NCBI RefSeq assembly: GCF_026914265.1
Contig: NC_069132.1
Span: 34,900,932 to 34,964,931, forward strand
Reading direction: 5' to 3'
DNA from: Mya arenaria
Lineage: Eukaryota; Mollusca; Bivalvia; Myida; Myidae
Length of the DNA: 64,000 nt
Shown piece by piece: positions 36,901 to 49,129 of the stretch (position 1 is the first letter of the stretch; every line of letters begins with the position of its first letter). Both the position numbers and the translations under genes were made by a program. The notes beneath the pieces are model-generated. The model saw only the letters and a list, made by a program, of their open reading frames with translations, made no database searches and had not been told where the DNA came from.

Positions 36901-39900
36901 TAACCGTAAACCTTACAATGCTGAATGCTTGTGGAAATCTATTTAGTAACCGGCAGAATCTACATGATAAATGTCATACATGTACTATATTTTCATTGAA
37001 GCGCAGTTTTCACCATACACATTGTTATGCCTGGAAATGAATAGTCTGAAGCCTTATGATCATTATTAAAATGGAGTCCAGGAATCTTTGTTCTAGAATA
37101 TGTGTTCCCATGGAAACATTCATGCAAATTTCAAAATGAATCACTGACTAACTATCTGTTATTTTAATACAATTTGGTATCATTTGAATGGGAATTGCTA
37201 GCTGATTTCTAATATGTTAATAAATAATTGAAAATACATTGTACATAAAGTTATTCCAGTGTATATTTTTGCTTTTTATTTCAACCGAAATCGGAGACGA
37301 AAAAACATACGGCCATCTTTCAAAACAGCTTGTTTGTAATACCAATTTTGATATAAATTTTACATGTTTTTATTCATACATAAAACACTTTCAAATGAAT
37401 GATACCAAAGCAATATGGAGTTACCAAGCCAAAAATCACATCAGTCGGATTATGTCGAGTTTGGACATTTTTTTTCAGACACCTCAAAACTTTAATATTT
37501 ATTTAGTATTTGTTATGTAATAACATATGATTAGTTATATATTGAGTGCCTTCCAAATACCTTGGTTTATTATAGGTATTTTTACAATTACTATTTTGAC
37601 AGATATTTCTATGTTTAGTGAGGGTGAGATAAAATGTATCTTTTTTTGCTAAAATATAGGATTGCAGTTTTGCATATAGAATAATATATGCTAAAAATCA
37701 CTGCAGGAACATCATCATTTTTCCATTATGTTTTTATTTATCAATGATTGAATTTTTAATCGTGTTGTAGTGCTATTGTAACGAGAGTGAATCGAGTGTG
37801 GCTAGTTTTGTTAAGTTATGCATTATAGACAAAAAACAGCATTACCATAGTAACATCATAATTAACAATTTGATTTTAAAGGATTTTTATAGTGAAGTAT
37901 GTTTCAGAAAAGTACCCAAAGCTACTATAGCTTTTGTTTTGGAGGTCCAAACTGAGGTGTAAAAGTAAAAATGGTTGCTATACTCACGTTTAAAGAAACC
38001 ATTTACTACTGTTTGCATGGAAATTTACTCGTCAATCAGTTAAACAAAGCATGATCATATTTTATGCCATCATGCATTGAAGAGATAGTAAATTTGTACA
38101 ACCTCACAGCGATTCAAACAGCCATTTTTCTACTTCTAGAGTTTCGTTTGTCACCTCTCCATTCTTGTAAAATTTAAATCTACGATTGAAATGGTCTGTT
38201 GTGATGAATCCAATGCAAAATGTACATGTTGTGATGCTTTGAGGGGGTATGAGCCTGCCTCTTCAGTAGTTAGTTCCTGGTGTTACATCAAAATATATGC
38301 CACATAATAAAGGCTACAGTCAGTTCCTTTGATGTGGGAAGTCAACCTACAGATGTTGCACTTTCCATTGGTGGATTGAGAATATAAAGTTCAATGCTAT
38401 ATAAGACTGAAATATTGAGTTCATTTTCAAACACTAGTTCAATGAGACATTTCATTCATGTCCTGCTTTCCAAGGCAGATTATTCAAGTTTTAGCCTTTT
38501 TTATCAGGAGACAACTTTCAATAATTATCCAAATATCATGTATAGTTGCCCAAGTTTTCCAAAAACAGATTTTCAAAACCGTCAAGGAAAACAGTCTTGG
38601 TTTTATGATAGCCTTGATTTTGTTGTCATTTGGGCATATTTCAATACCTGTTCAAGATATGCAAAAAAAACTGGTACACATGTTGGTAGATATGATCCAA
38701 CCATGTAAAACAAGATCCATAACTCTGGCCTTAATAATTTTGAGTTATGCCTCTAGTTTGACTAAAATAAGATGAGCTGTGGCTTTAAATTGCTCTTGTT
38801 TTATTAGGACAGATGAAGTAAATCTGAATGTTGCAATTTAGCACTGTTCAAGCATAAAGTTTTATATTTGATGAAATAGGACGGATTTAGATAGCATTTT
38901 ACATTGATCAGACTTGATCTTTTGCTTTATTCATTCAAAGCATAATCTAACTATAACTCCTTCCTCTATCAAAATTGCTTCAAATATACTTTTTCATAAA
39001 TCAACTTAAAAATGTTACGGAAAATATGGCAGCTAGTGTTTATATGTCATTTTCATGCACATTAATTGATCACTTCTGTTTGCAAACATTTATATGTATT
39101 TTATTCGAGTGAATTCTCATTGAGCTTCGATATTTCTCTACCTATATTGATTCAGGCTATGTTTATTCTAATTAAACTTTCACATTAACCAGAATATGAC
39201 TTCTACGCATAAAGTTTAGAATCAGATGAGAACTGCAAAAGTTTGTAAGTTTGTGATTAAAATATGTATGTAGAAGTCATGTTTTGATATTTGTTTCAGA
39301 ATTCATCATATATTCATGACTGATGTGTGCACTTCATTTACTAACTGCAGTTCTTTCTCTCATTGTAATTGTTCCAGTAAACCCCGTACTGACCCCCCAG
39401 TAGAAGTCCCCACTAGTGCCCCTCTAGAGGAGTCACATGACCTGTCACATGATGAGTCACATGAGCAGGAGCCTCTGTCTGACTTGAGTTCCCCTTTGGG
39501 GCCTCCTGTGTATGTTCCAACAGGGGCTCCCACAGGGATGCAACAACAAAGGTACCGGTGCATGTGTTGCTTCACTGTTATTTTAGCCCTGTCCTTGTTT
39601 TGGTTAAGGTCACATATAACCCCATAATGTAGTTTTATTTGGTTGTTTATTAAAAGTTATTGGTGGATGGGTAAGGCTTAGTGGATGGGTTACGCTTTTA
39701 AAAGATGGTGAGCAGAACTTCTATTTGATCAAATAAAAATTCTAGAAAAAAAATGGTGTTGCATCAATTCATTTACATATTATCGTTACCCCTGTGTTTT
39801 AATTCTTTGATCATCATTTCTCTTTATTTTATCATTTATAACCTTGATACACAGAGATATCTAGCTAGTCACTGCTTGCCTGCAAATACTTTTATTCATA

Positions 39901-42900
39901 GTGCTTTCAATTGCTATTTTTTGAGGATTATGGAATAATTATTTAAGTAAGATTTCCATCACTCAGCACAAAACGTTTATTCATTGTCTTTAACTAAAAT
40001 TAACAGTGGATGTATTTGACTAATGCATTGTGCTATATTACTCACTATACATGCTTAACATGCTAATGAATATTACTAATATCGAATGTACATTTTTTCT
40101 AGTTAGTTATTTCTCTATAGTAAGTTACTGGTAATAGGATTACTTATCAGTTTCACTATATAATGGGATGTTTTAAATTTTAAAATTTCAAATGTAACCT
40201 TCATGATACATGTATACTAAAGCTATGTTTATATAAAGGCCGGTAGGATCAATTTGAGTTTAAATAAATAGATTTATGTATAGTAAACAGTTACATTTTT
40301 TTATCAACAAAAAACCTTTTTCTTAAACTACTAGTGTAATCTTGAAATGCATTTTGCAATAATTAATGATTTAATGTAAGTATGTTTTTACACAATACTG
40401 ACATCTAGAAAATGAAATTGCTGATAATAATTTGAAACAATATTTTTGGCCATGTTTGAATGTAATGTTTCCTTAGTGTTGAACACAATATTTTTGGCCA
40501 TGTTTGAATATAATGTTTCCTTATATTTGAAAACAATATTTTAGGCCATGTTTGAATGTAGTTTCCTCATATTTAAACACAATACTTTAGGCCATGTTTA
40601 AACATGTTTGTTTCAGCACCTTGAAGTCTGTGCTGGGATCTACAGGGGGCTCCAGCCAACAAAGGAAACTGGGTAAGGAATGGATATGTTTTCTATCTTG
40701 TCTGTTGTTGTTTTAGGAAAATCGTAAGCAAAAAGGGAAAGTTCTTAGTATGATACCCTAATGGCGATAACAGTTACCAAATACCCAATTAGGGTGTCTG
40801 GTTAGCGCTGTGGTTAGCGCACTCGCTTCTCACCAAGGCGACCTGGGTTCGATTCCCGGCCTGGGCGCATGTGAGTTTTGTTGGTGGTCACCAAGCCGGA
40901 CAAGTGGGTTTTCACCGGGTACTCCGGTTTCCCCCACAACAGAAGAACACACTCTCGCGCAACATCATGCCAACGAGAGTGACTTAGTATAAGCTATCAT
41001 AGCTTCCTTCACAATTGTAAAATATATAATGGTTAAAGTAAATACCAATTTCTTCCAAATCCAGACTGCAGCCACTTGTATAAATTGTCCATAGGTTGTC
41101 TTTAAGTTAGTTTGCACATTTGAATTATTTGATTGGTTATTAAAGCTGCACTCTCACAGATTAGGAGTAATGACATTTTTTTATTTTTTTTTGTCACAGA
41201 ATTAGCTGTTTTTGGTATCAATGGCTTCAATTCAGTCATAAAAGATAACTCACAATTGAACAGATGTCATTAGTTTGGAAAACTGCCGAAAATTTCATTT
41301 TTAGCTCTACTTGCCAAAGGCCAGAAGAGCTTATGCGATGGTAATGTGTACGTAGTATATGCGTCCATGCGTCCATGTGTCTGTAAACAATTCCTTGTTA
41401 ACACGATACAGCCTTTGGTTTTTATTGTATCTTGATGAAACTTGTACAGTATCTACATATCCATTAGAGCTCGGTTCCTTTCGAAAACCAGCCAGATCCG
41501 CCCATGCATGCATAGATTATGGGCCTTGATAGTATAAAAAATCAGTGTGCCTGTAAACAATTCCTTGTTAACACGATACAGCCTTCAGTTTTTACTGTAT
41601 CTCGATGAAACTCATACAGTATCTAGATATCCAACAGAGCTTGGTTCTTTTCAAAAACCAGCCAGATCCGCCTTTGCATACCTAGATTATGGGCCTTGAA
41701 AGTATAAAAAAATGCTATTGTGTAAACAATTCTTGTTAATACGATACAGTCTTCAGTTTTGATTGTATCTCGATGAAACTATACAGTATTTGGATATCCA
41801 TTAGATCTCTATTCCTTTCGAAAACCAGCTAGATCTGCCCAAGCATGCCTAAATTATGGGCCTTGAAATGATTAGATTATGGGCCTTGATAGTATAAAAA
41901 AAATGCTGTTGTGTAAAAAATGCTTGCAAACATGATACAGTCTTCAGTTTTGATTGTATCTCGATGAAACTGATACAGTATTCAGATATCCATAAGAGGT
42001 TGGTTCTTTTCGAAAACAGTGATGTTGACCACACAAACCCAGCCAGTAGAGCATAGGCCCTTTTGGGCCTTTTGTTTTTTAAAGCATTAGTAACGCTTTT
42101 AGCCATTAAACATTAAATTTTTGAACATTTATATCAAACATTGCAATATGATATTTTGTCACCAGTTTTGTATAACTGGTTTCATGACATTTACGTCAAT
42201 CTTTGAGTGCAGCTTTAATATGTTTCGGATAAATATTGAGCAATCGTTAAACATTTAGCCAACTTTGACCCAACCCAATAATTAACCAGTTTTACACATT
42301 TTGCTGCTGGCTTTATTAATCAGTGATGTTTTTTCTTTTATATAGATGTAGAAACTTTAAACATTTTCTAGGCCCTCTACAACATCATGTTTATTAAAAG
42401 TTGTGAAATTGTTTATCTGTACTATTGTGATATGATTTTTTTCTTTCATATTTGTAGTGAAACAGAGTAAGAAATTGCACAATCATCCATTTCATGTTGT
42501 CATTTTATTGATATAACATTGCATTATTCATTGTTTACAAATGCAAGGCACTTTTTACTTTCACATAATCTTTCTCTATATTTTTATTGGTTCATAACTT
42601 TATTTATAAATGTATTTTGGGTATGGGCAAACTTTTTATCATCCTCATCATAGCAATATCACATTATTACCGTCATTTGGTTAGCAACAAACGTCATTAA
42701 TATCATCCTCAAACATATCAATTATGAATATATACATTTTTAGCTCATCTGATTTTTGAAAAAAAATGACGAACTATTGTTGTCACTTGATTGTCAACGT
42801 CGGGTGCTTTGGTTAACTTTTGGGTTTAGGTCACCTACATGGAAACTATCAAAGCTATCACTTTGAAACTGTGGAACTTGTTCATCTAATACCCTTCTTC

Positions 42901-45900
42901 ACATTGTACCCTAAAGATGCTGAGTCTCACCTGGGGTTTTTGGGTAAAAACATAAATTTTGATGGATTTTGAGAATTGGACATAGCTTCTTCAATTTTTG
43001 TTGGATTGATTTCATTTTTTTTCTCAGACAATAAATGGATATTGACTTCAATATATCAAACAGGTTTTTAAGTCACATATTTGGAAAGGTAGGGGGAGGT
43101 TGGGGGATATTTAAGTATTTTTGGACTTTGTAATTTTAAGCTAGTCTGTTTTTTTTAAGTTTTGTGCTAGAGTCACTTACAAGCAAACTACCAAAGCTTT
43201 CACTTTCAAACTGAGGAATACCTGTTCACTATCAAAGGTACAATATGAAATAAATAAAGCGTAAAAGGATAAAATCAGATAAACGTTCAGCCTGCGCAGG
43301 TGGTGCTCTTGTAATGTAATATAATTACCAGGGTCCCTTGTTGAGTTAAAAAAATAATTCAGTTACCAAAAATTGTAATACTGTAAACAGACTATTGTTG
43401 CTTTTGATATGCTGACTGGTCATCATTTAAAGTGGTGCAGTAATTGCTAAGAGTAGTTACCTACACACAATGCAGTTAAAATGGCTGCCAGAATCATTTA
43501 GAGTGTGTTGAAGCTATCTGGTAAAACAGGTGTTTAAGATGTATGATTTTTTCTATCACTATGTTAGATTTCATGTCTATCTTTCCAATAGAGATGATTT
43601 CAAGAAAAATATGCTATATACTAAATTAACCAGTTAGGCCCAATTTGGGTTATGGATATGTTGAGTTTCAAGGAGCATCTGTCGTAGACTCAACAAGTGC
43701 CTTATGATAAAGAAACTGCTCTTAGAAGCTTGGACTAAACTGTATGAAGATATTCAATATCAGACAAGAAAAACATTATGAAGATACTCAATAGCAGACA
43801 GGGAAAAATTGTATGAAGATATTCAATATCAGACAGGGAAGAAATGTATGAAGATATTCAATAGCAGACAGGGAAAAATTGTATGAAGTTATTCATAATC
43901 AGACCGGGAAGAAATGTATGAAGATACTCAATAGCAGACAGGGACAAATTGTATGAAGATATTCATAATCAGACAGGGAAGAAATGTATGAAGATACTCA
44001 ATAGCAGACAGGGAAAAATTGTATGAAGATATTCAATATCAGACAGGGAAGAAATGTATGAAGATATTCAATATCAGACAGGGAAGAAATGTATGAAGAT
44101 ATTCATAATCAGACAGCAAAAAAACTGATGAAGATATTCATAATCAGACAGGGAAGAAATGTATGAAGATACTCAATAGCAGACAGGGAAAAATTGTATG
44201 AAGATATTCAATATCAGACAGGGAAGAAATGTATGAAGATATTCAATATCAGACAGGGAAGAAATGTATGAAGATATTCATAATCAGACAGCAAAAAAAC
44301 TGATGAAGATATTCAATATCAGACAGGGAGAAAATGTATGAAGATATTCATAATCAGACAGGGAAGAAATGTATGAAGATATTCATAATCAGCCAGCAAA
44401 AAAACTTATGAAGATATTCAATATCAGACAGGGAAGAAATGTATGAAGATATTCATAATCAGACAGCAAAAAAACTGATGAAGATATTCAATATCAGACA
44501 GGGAGAAAATGTATGAAGATATTCATAATCAGACAGCAAAAAAACTGATGAAGACATTCAATATCAGACAGGGAAGAATTGTATGAAGATATTCATAATC
44601 AGACAGCCAAAAAACTGATGAAGACATTCAATATCAGACAGGGAAGAAATGTATGAAGATATTCATAATCAGACAGCAAAAAACTGATGAAGATATTCAA
44701 TATCAGACAGGGAGAAAATGTATGAAGATATTCAATATCAGACAGCAAAAAAACTGAATGACGGTATTCAATATCAGACAGGGAGAAAATGTATGAAGAT
44801 ATTTATAATCAGACAGCAAAAAAACTGATGAAGATATTCAATATCAGACAGGGAGAAAATGTATGAAGATATTCAATATCAGACAGAAAACTGAATGAAG
44901 ATATTCATAATCAGACAGAAAAAAACTGAATGAAGATATTTAATATCAGTCAGCAAAAAACTGAATGAAGATATTCAATATCATACAGGAAAAAACTGAA
45001 TGAAGATATTCAATATCAGACAGCAAAAAACTGATGAAGATATTCAATATCAGACAGCAAAAAACTGAATGAAGATATTCAATATCAGACAAGGAAGAAA
45101 TGTATGAAGATATTCAATATCAGACAGGGAAAAAATGTATGAAGATTTTCAATATCAGACAGGGAATTTCTGCATTTCAGTTTTGGAGAAATAATAAAAA
45201 CAAACCTTCTTTTATAGCTTTTCTGAAATGTTGCATTTCTTGTATTCATTCTTGGTAATGGTTCTCTCTATAAGTGCAGAAAGAGTGTTAGCATGTCAAC
45301 ATGACTGGTATTTTAAACTCAATGTCGAAGCGATAACGTTGCTAAATACTATTACATAAATTTTTCGTGTTTGAGTAGGCTTGGCGTGGATCTCAAATGG
45401 CAACAACTTTTTGTACTAATAACTGTTAGTGCCATCTAAAAAATGTCTTTGGTGCTTAATTTCCATAGATTTTTTTTATAGATTTAATTATAATTATGTG
45501 CACCTGGATTGAAGAATAATCTTTTGGCATTGCAAGTTTGAGCAGTTAGGTGTAAAATTAAATTTTCCTTACACTGCTGACTTTTTTTTGGCTGTTTTTG
45601 CCAAAGAAATATAAATGAAAATTAGAACTTCATCAAAGTTCCAAAGTTGTCATTGCTTTATACCAAACAAAACCCTGAAAATCTGATACGGAAATGAGCA
45701 TGGGCAAAGCATTTTTTTGTATTTTTTCAATAATTTGTTTATTGAACAAACGTTGATTTGACGAAATCAAATTACAGAATTTAGATCGTTGTTCTACTTG
45801 ACGTTAAAATATTGAAAACTACAAAAAAATCATTTTTAAAGCATTTGTGGTCTGAGAAGATCTGATAGATCAAATAATTTCATAGGATGTTAAAATTTGA

Positions 45901-46776
45901 CCAAGTCTCCTTTTAATATCAGTTATTAATATAAGTTAAGATTTTTATCAATCATAAGTATATTGGCATGTGTAAATTAATAAAGAACATCAGTATTATA
46001 TTGAAAACCATTACTCAATTGACAGAATTAACCTATAATTCAAACCATCCTGGAATTCCCCCCCCCCCCCCCCCCCCGGCAGTATTGTTATAACCATGAT
46101 AACAAAATGTGGAAAAATACCGCATGGAAAACCACTAAGCAGGTTGCACCTTTTTTGAAACGCCCTTGAAGGAAAACGGCAATGTTGTTACTCGGAATGA
46201 GGACTATGAGTCACATGGATTGGCTGTACTTCATGCATCACTGATTCATACATTAGAGGCCCTCTTAGTTGATTTATCAAGATATCAGGGGTGAATTCAA
46301 CATGTGACCTAAGTCAATCTTATGGTCATACATCATTGACTTTATTCACTGTAGAGATCTGTTATTTATTTTGAGTAATCTGAATAGCTACATCCAATGA
46401 AGACCCTTCCAATGAAGACCCCTGTTCATTAATTTATCATCACAACTTATTACCAATGCCTTTTGAACAAGTTAATATACATTTTTTTTATATCAGGAAA
46501 TAACGTAACGTGCTGCAATTATCATCATGGAACTTTTGTATTCATCAGTGAAAACTATGTATACGGGTACACTGCTTTCAGCAGGTGAAAATGAAAAAAA
46601 AAACGTATTTCAGGGATATTTGACTTTAAAGGATCACAATTAGCATGTTAGTATTGTTTTATTTTCCAGCGGGGATGATCAGCTCAGATCTCGATACAGA
46701 CACAGAGGTGGATATTGGACAAATGACACAGAAGAAAGAAGAAGATGATGATGACTTTTATGAATTCTACGGCTGA
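18948..46776 (+). CDS. KIZ: Kizuna centrosomal protein, complete 17-exon gene
   Basis: Kizuna stabilises the pericentriolar material at spindle poles as a Plk1 substrate, and acts at the ciliary base in photoreceptors. Exons: 18948-19012, 20043-20105, 21325-21487, 22393-22557, 23186-23338, 23763-23933, 24624-24843, 25280-25445, 29351-29500, 29755-29913, 30593-30743, 31198-31339, 33732-33845, 34907-35045, 39378-39551, 40617-40672 and 46670-46776. All have GT/AG borders, and phases join into one frame of 2358 nt (785 aa plus stop). Diagnostic matches are the N-terminal coiled coil (about residues 5-97, with EKRSRARNAQLLRDMDRME), a late ETEAYKTLVSGTL motif, and an acidic C-terminus with DDDDFYE. 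The human protein is shorter (about 670 aa); here a glutamine-rich insert (exons 4-5) and a Pro/Asp/Glu-rich middle add length. Exons 9-12 encode a helical block (GLLAYVETDLQEALALEGYY) not obvious in the vertebrate protein as I recall it. Alternative exons cannot be excluded. Confidence 0.88.
22480..23223 (+). repeat. Glutamine-coding CAA/CAG tract split by an intron
   Basis: The end of KIZ exon 4 (from about 22480) and the start of exon 5 (23186-23223) encode about 35 Gln with interspersed Tyr, His and Arg. The codons are mostly CAA with some CAG. The intron 22558-23185 lies inside the tract. Length polymorphism is likely. Confidence 0.8.
25768..26221 (+). mobile_element. MITE (GAGACCACAGTTAT termini), copy 1
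   Basis: A 454-bp element. The left end GGCGTGAGACCACAGTTAT and the right end ATAACTGTGGTCTTGAGCC are terminal inverted repeats with about 3 mismatches in 19. It is near-identical to 28668-29122. There is no coding capacity. A TA target duplication is possible but ambiguous. Confidence 0.75.
28300..28313 (+). repeat. G14 homopolymer
   Basis: Fourteen consecutive G inside KIZ intron 8. Such a run is prone to sequencing and replication slippage. Confidence 0.9.
28668..29122 (+). mobile_element. MITE (GAGACCACAGTTAT termini), copy 2
   Basis: A 455-bp direct copy of 25768-26221 in the same intron. By eye it shows only about three internal differences (C/A near 28774, an extra T near 29007, G/A near 29028). 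It has the same inverted termini, including the final AACTGTGGTCTTGAGCC. Confidence 0.75.
30116..30496. mobile_element. MITE-like element in KIZ intron 10
   Basis: The left end AGTAAAACTACCATCGTTTG and the right end CGATTGTAGTTTTACT are inverted repeats about 380 bp apart, with one internal mismatch. It has no coding capacity. The target duplication was not resolved. Confidence 0.5.
32525..32640 (+). repeat. Interspersed repeat family C, copy 1
   Basis: Contains GGTACACATGTTGG, then ATTACTCTGGCTTCAATAA and GAGTTAGGCTCC. These match 38671-38760 closely and, inverted, parts of 51424-51600. It is an old dispersed repeat in a KIZ intron. Confidence 0.5.
35046..39377 (+). other. KIZ intron 14
   Basis: A 4.3-kb AT-rich intron. 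No exon was recognised. It contains the repeat copy near 38640-38805 and a related tail near 36580-36610 (GGGTGCTCTTGTTTGAATT). Confidence 0.5.
38640..38805 (+). repeat. Interspersed repeat family C, copy 2
   Basis: The order GGTACACATGTTGG, CATAACTCTGGCCTTAATAA, GAGTTATGCCTC and a terminal TTGCTCTTGTTTTA repeats the structure seen at 32525-32640. Confidence 0.5.
40432..40611 (+). repeat. 48-bp tandem repeat at the KIZ exon 16 acceptor
   Basis: Nearly four units of about 48 bp (ACAATATTTTTGGCCATGTT, then GAATGTAATGTTTCCTTA). The last unit ends in the polypyrimidine/AG acceptor of exon 16 (AG at 40615-40616). Confidence 0.8.
40791..41041 (+). mobile_element. tRNA-derived V-SINE-like element
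   Basis: The 5' part is tRNA-like, with an A-box-like TGGTTAGCGC segment and a B box GGGTTCGATTCCC. A central block follows (GGGTTTTCACCGGGTACTCC, then GGTTTCCCCCACA), which matches the conserved domain of V-SINEs known from molluscs and vertebrates as I recall it. Flanking ATACCCAATT (40781-40790) and ATACCAATT (41042-41050) look like a target-site duplication. It is not a functional tRNA gene because the 3' half does not fold back to the acceptor stem. Confidence 0.85.
41140..42218 (+). mobile_element. MITE (TTAAAGCTGCACTC family) split by a nested insertion
   Basis: The left end TTAAAGCTGCACTCTCACAG and the right end TTTGAGTGCAGCTTTAA are flanked by TA on both sides (41138-41139 and 42219-42220), consistent with a TA target duplication. 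About 780 bp of unrelated repeat (about 41298-42080) sits inside. Confidence 0.7.
41298..42080 (+). repeat. Nested repeat with four 170-190-bp tandem units
   Basis: Units begin near 41381, 41551, 41721 and 41911 with CTGTAAACAATTCCTTGTTA or its variants. Each contains ATCTCGATGAAACT, a TTTCGAAAACCAGC block and GATTATGGGCCTTGA. The left lead-in is AGAAGAGCTTATGCGATGGT and the right end TTTTGGGCCTTTTG. Confidence 0.75.
42738..43318 (+). repeat. Interspersed repeat with TTAGCTCATCTGA end
   Basis: It runs from TTTTAGCTCATCTGATTTTT, through two diverged copies of GGTCACCTACATGGAAACTA-like sequence (42831 and 43171), to CAGATAAACGTTCAGCC and GGTGGTGCTCTTGTAAT. No coding capacity is evident. The assignment is by internal repetition and resemblance to mollusc repeats. 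Confidence 0.4.
43738..45165 (+). repeat. 35-bp minisatellite in KIZ intron 16, about 41 copies
   Basis: The consensus is TGTATGAAGATATTCAATAT followed by CAGACAGGGAAGAAA, with 34-36-bp variants. A second subtype (GCAAAAAAACTGATGAAGAT, then ATTCATAATCAGACA) alternates with it over 44100-44700, giving a dimeric higher-order pattern. Each unit of the first type contains the palindrome GATATTCAATATC. Confidence 0.92.
46058..46077 (+). repeat. C20 homopolymer
   Basis: Twenty consecutive C in KIZ intron 16. The length is likely unstable or uncertain. Confidence 0.9.
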
Positions 46777-46874
46777 TTTTAAATCAGTTCGCTGTTTCTG
46801 TGTCCTGGCATTTATTCATCATAGAATACTTGGCCCATTTTCACTTGGTTTCAATAGCAGAAAAGCAATGCTAA

Positions 46875-46880
46875 AATAAA
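46875..46880 (+). terminator. Candidate KIZ polyadenylation signal
   Basis: AATAAA about 100 bp after the KIZ stop codon. It is the first canonical hexamer downstream, and further AT-rich sequence follows. Confidence 0.45.
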
Positions 46881-48417
46881 CATAATATTTTTAACATGTT
46901 ATATTGATGTTGTAGTTTTGTAGCAAAAAATGAGAAAGTAACAGTAATAAGGTATTCAAATATTTTCCGACCAATACTCCTCTCAGAACAATGTTACTAT
47001 GGAATTAAGATTATATCACAAATATTCAAAATTTTCGACCACTATTTTTCCCATAACAGTGTAACAACGCAATTAAGATTATCAGTTTTCAGCTTCTTTC
47101 TCAGACTGAAGGTGAATATGGCTCCAGATAATGTTCACACATTGTTTAATGTATTTCAGATTGTTTAATGTAATTTGGAAAGTAAAACATTGATGAAATC
47201 TTATATATGTCTGTGATACACATTATTTATACTTGTACTTTATTTTATTTTTAAAAACATAAGTGTTGTGTTATAAATATGATCTGAGTAGTAGTATTAA
47301 AATATAAAATATCAAATCATGTTGTTTGTTACAAAAATAACATTGGAAAGAAACATCCTGGAAGTAGCACTGGCTTTAATCGTTATGCAAGTTGACCCTC
47401 CAAGCAAATAGCTCAGCAGTTGGAGATGAATATTTGAACACTGAAACAATATACTAGTGGTCATCTTGTCCAACACTCCTGTGTGGCTAAAATCTGTGAC
47501 AAAACAACCCCACTTGGTGTTGCTGTTATCTTCTTTCACTGCTCATTAATTGGAAATGTTTTTCACCTTTTCCTGTGTGTAAGACCAATTCGGAGAGCAG
47601 CTAGGAAGGTTATTATTTTGATTATTTCTGTTTATAGTCTTCAAATCCTATATAAGGAACAAAGATGTTTACCAGACCTCCCTCACAACTTTCCAAGAGA
47701 TAAGCCAATGGAAAGCACAAGAGAAGAAAAATATTTTGATGAAAATATGCTGGTGTCATGGTTAGTAATTGTTGATATAAAATTGGTCATAACATAAAAA
47801 GATTGCAAACATGTTTTGTAGAGAAATTATGCCCCTTTGTTCTGATGAAAACCTGTAGAACAACAACACAAAACCACAATTTTATTGCAATTAACATCAA
47901 CCACAAAATTGATGAATTTAACATTCCTGTGTCCTGAGGCAGAGTGTCCAGGTAATCATCACTCCTCTGATAGCTGTAATCAATTTCTCCTAAGAATGTG
48001 TCTGCCCATGTGCCTCATATTCATAAAGACTGATCTTTTTTAGTGTACATGTCATTGACTTGGCTTACAAAAATATTTCTTCTTTACAAAGAACATGTTA
48101 TGTTCTTGCTAATTTTACAAAGAAACATTACAACTTGTCAAGACATGGCATGTGCTTGCTAATTCTGTTTGCAAATTTCTGGTGTGGAAGGCAACAATTT
48201 AATTCCAGTTGATTAAATGAGAATAGGATGTAAAAAAGATGGAGTCAAATGGAGCAAATGATATCTTATTTGCCAGTTGATGGAGTCATCAGTATAGGAG
48301 GATCGATAACAGACAATCTAAGGAAATGGATATTACTTAGCTAATTTGAGATATATTTGGTATGTCTGTACACAATATGTTACCAATTTCTGTAAAGATT
48401 GGACATTTGATTTTAGT
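46881..48417. other. Convergent intergenic region, no gene seen
   Basis: AT-rich 3' flank of KIZ. Two short opposing frames near 47312-47797 overlap each other and show no family signal. Confidence 0.5.
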
Positions 48418-49023
48418 CTTACTCTCGAAATAGATGAACCTGTGACAATTAAATTAATACAATTGTTTTAATTTACTGAAAAGCATGAATAAATATCAAA
48501 AACAATTGTTCTTATGAAGGATACCTTGTTTAATTTGAAAGAAATGTGCAGAAAACGAGGTACTTATATACCTTGTATTTCTATCTTATAGTTAATCACT
48601 ATAAATCCTTTAGGACCCACCAGTTGTGCATTTTTAGCTTTTAAATACACACGTAACAGTCTGCTGTAGTAGGTGGATGTGCGTTCAAAGTATTACTGTA
48701 TAACATTCCATTATAGATGGAAGTAGGTTCATAGTATGTATGTTTACTTGGTAGGTAATATGCAAATTAGCAAAGCCCGGGCTCTGTGTGAATAGAGACT
48801 TGAGTGTATGTGAGACCAGTGGACCCCTTCAGGTCGAGCATGCTTTTCTATGAATGGATCTGTCGGCCTTGTTTGACATCACATGTTACACACAATCTTT
48901 TTATCAGTAACTAGTATTTGCCATAAGTTCATTATTTAGCAAGTAGTTAAAGGTTTATCACTCAAAATTTATGTTTGTTATACATATATATATGTATTGA
49001 TTTTAAATATGAGTATCACTTTG
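48418..49023 (+). repeat. MITE family A, copy 2 (interrupted)
   Basis: It matches 5022-5403 and the inverse of 55620-55985 at both ends. About 250 bp of unrelated sequence (about 48640-48890) lies in the middle, so the copy was probably split by a later insertion or was originally longer. Confidence 0.55.
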
Positions 49024-49129
49024 AACTTGTTCGAGACATTTTGTCTGAAAATATTATAATTATGGCGGTTGAAAGAGATTGGATAAGAAAGGGTTAAGTA
49101 TGGTCAATTTGGATATTATTTCACAATTA

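Noticed and set aside
40795..40870. Possible tRNA gene with a GGTTCGATTCC B box
   Set aside because: The body continues into a V-SINE-like block and lacks a pairing acceptor stem, so it is a SINE head.
47312..47797. Opposing short frames after KIZ
   Set aside because: They overlap each other and have no recognisable motif, splice context or paralogue.
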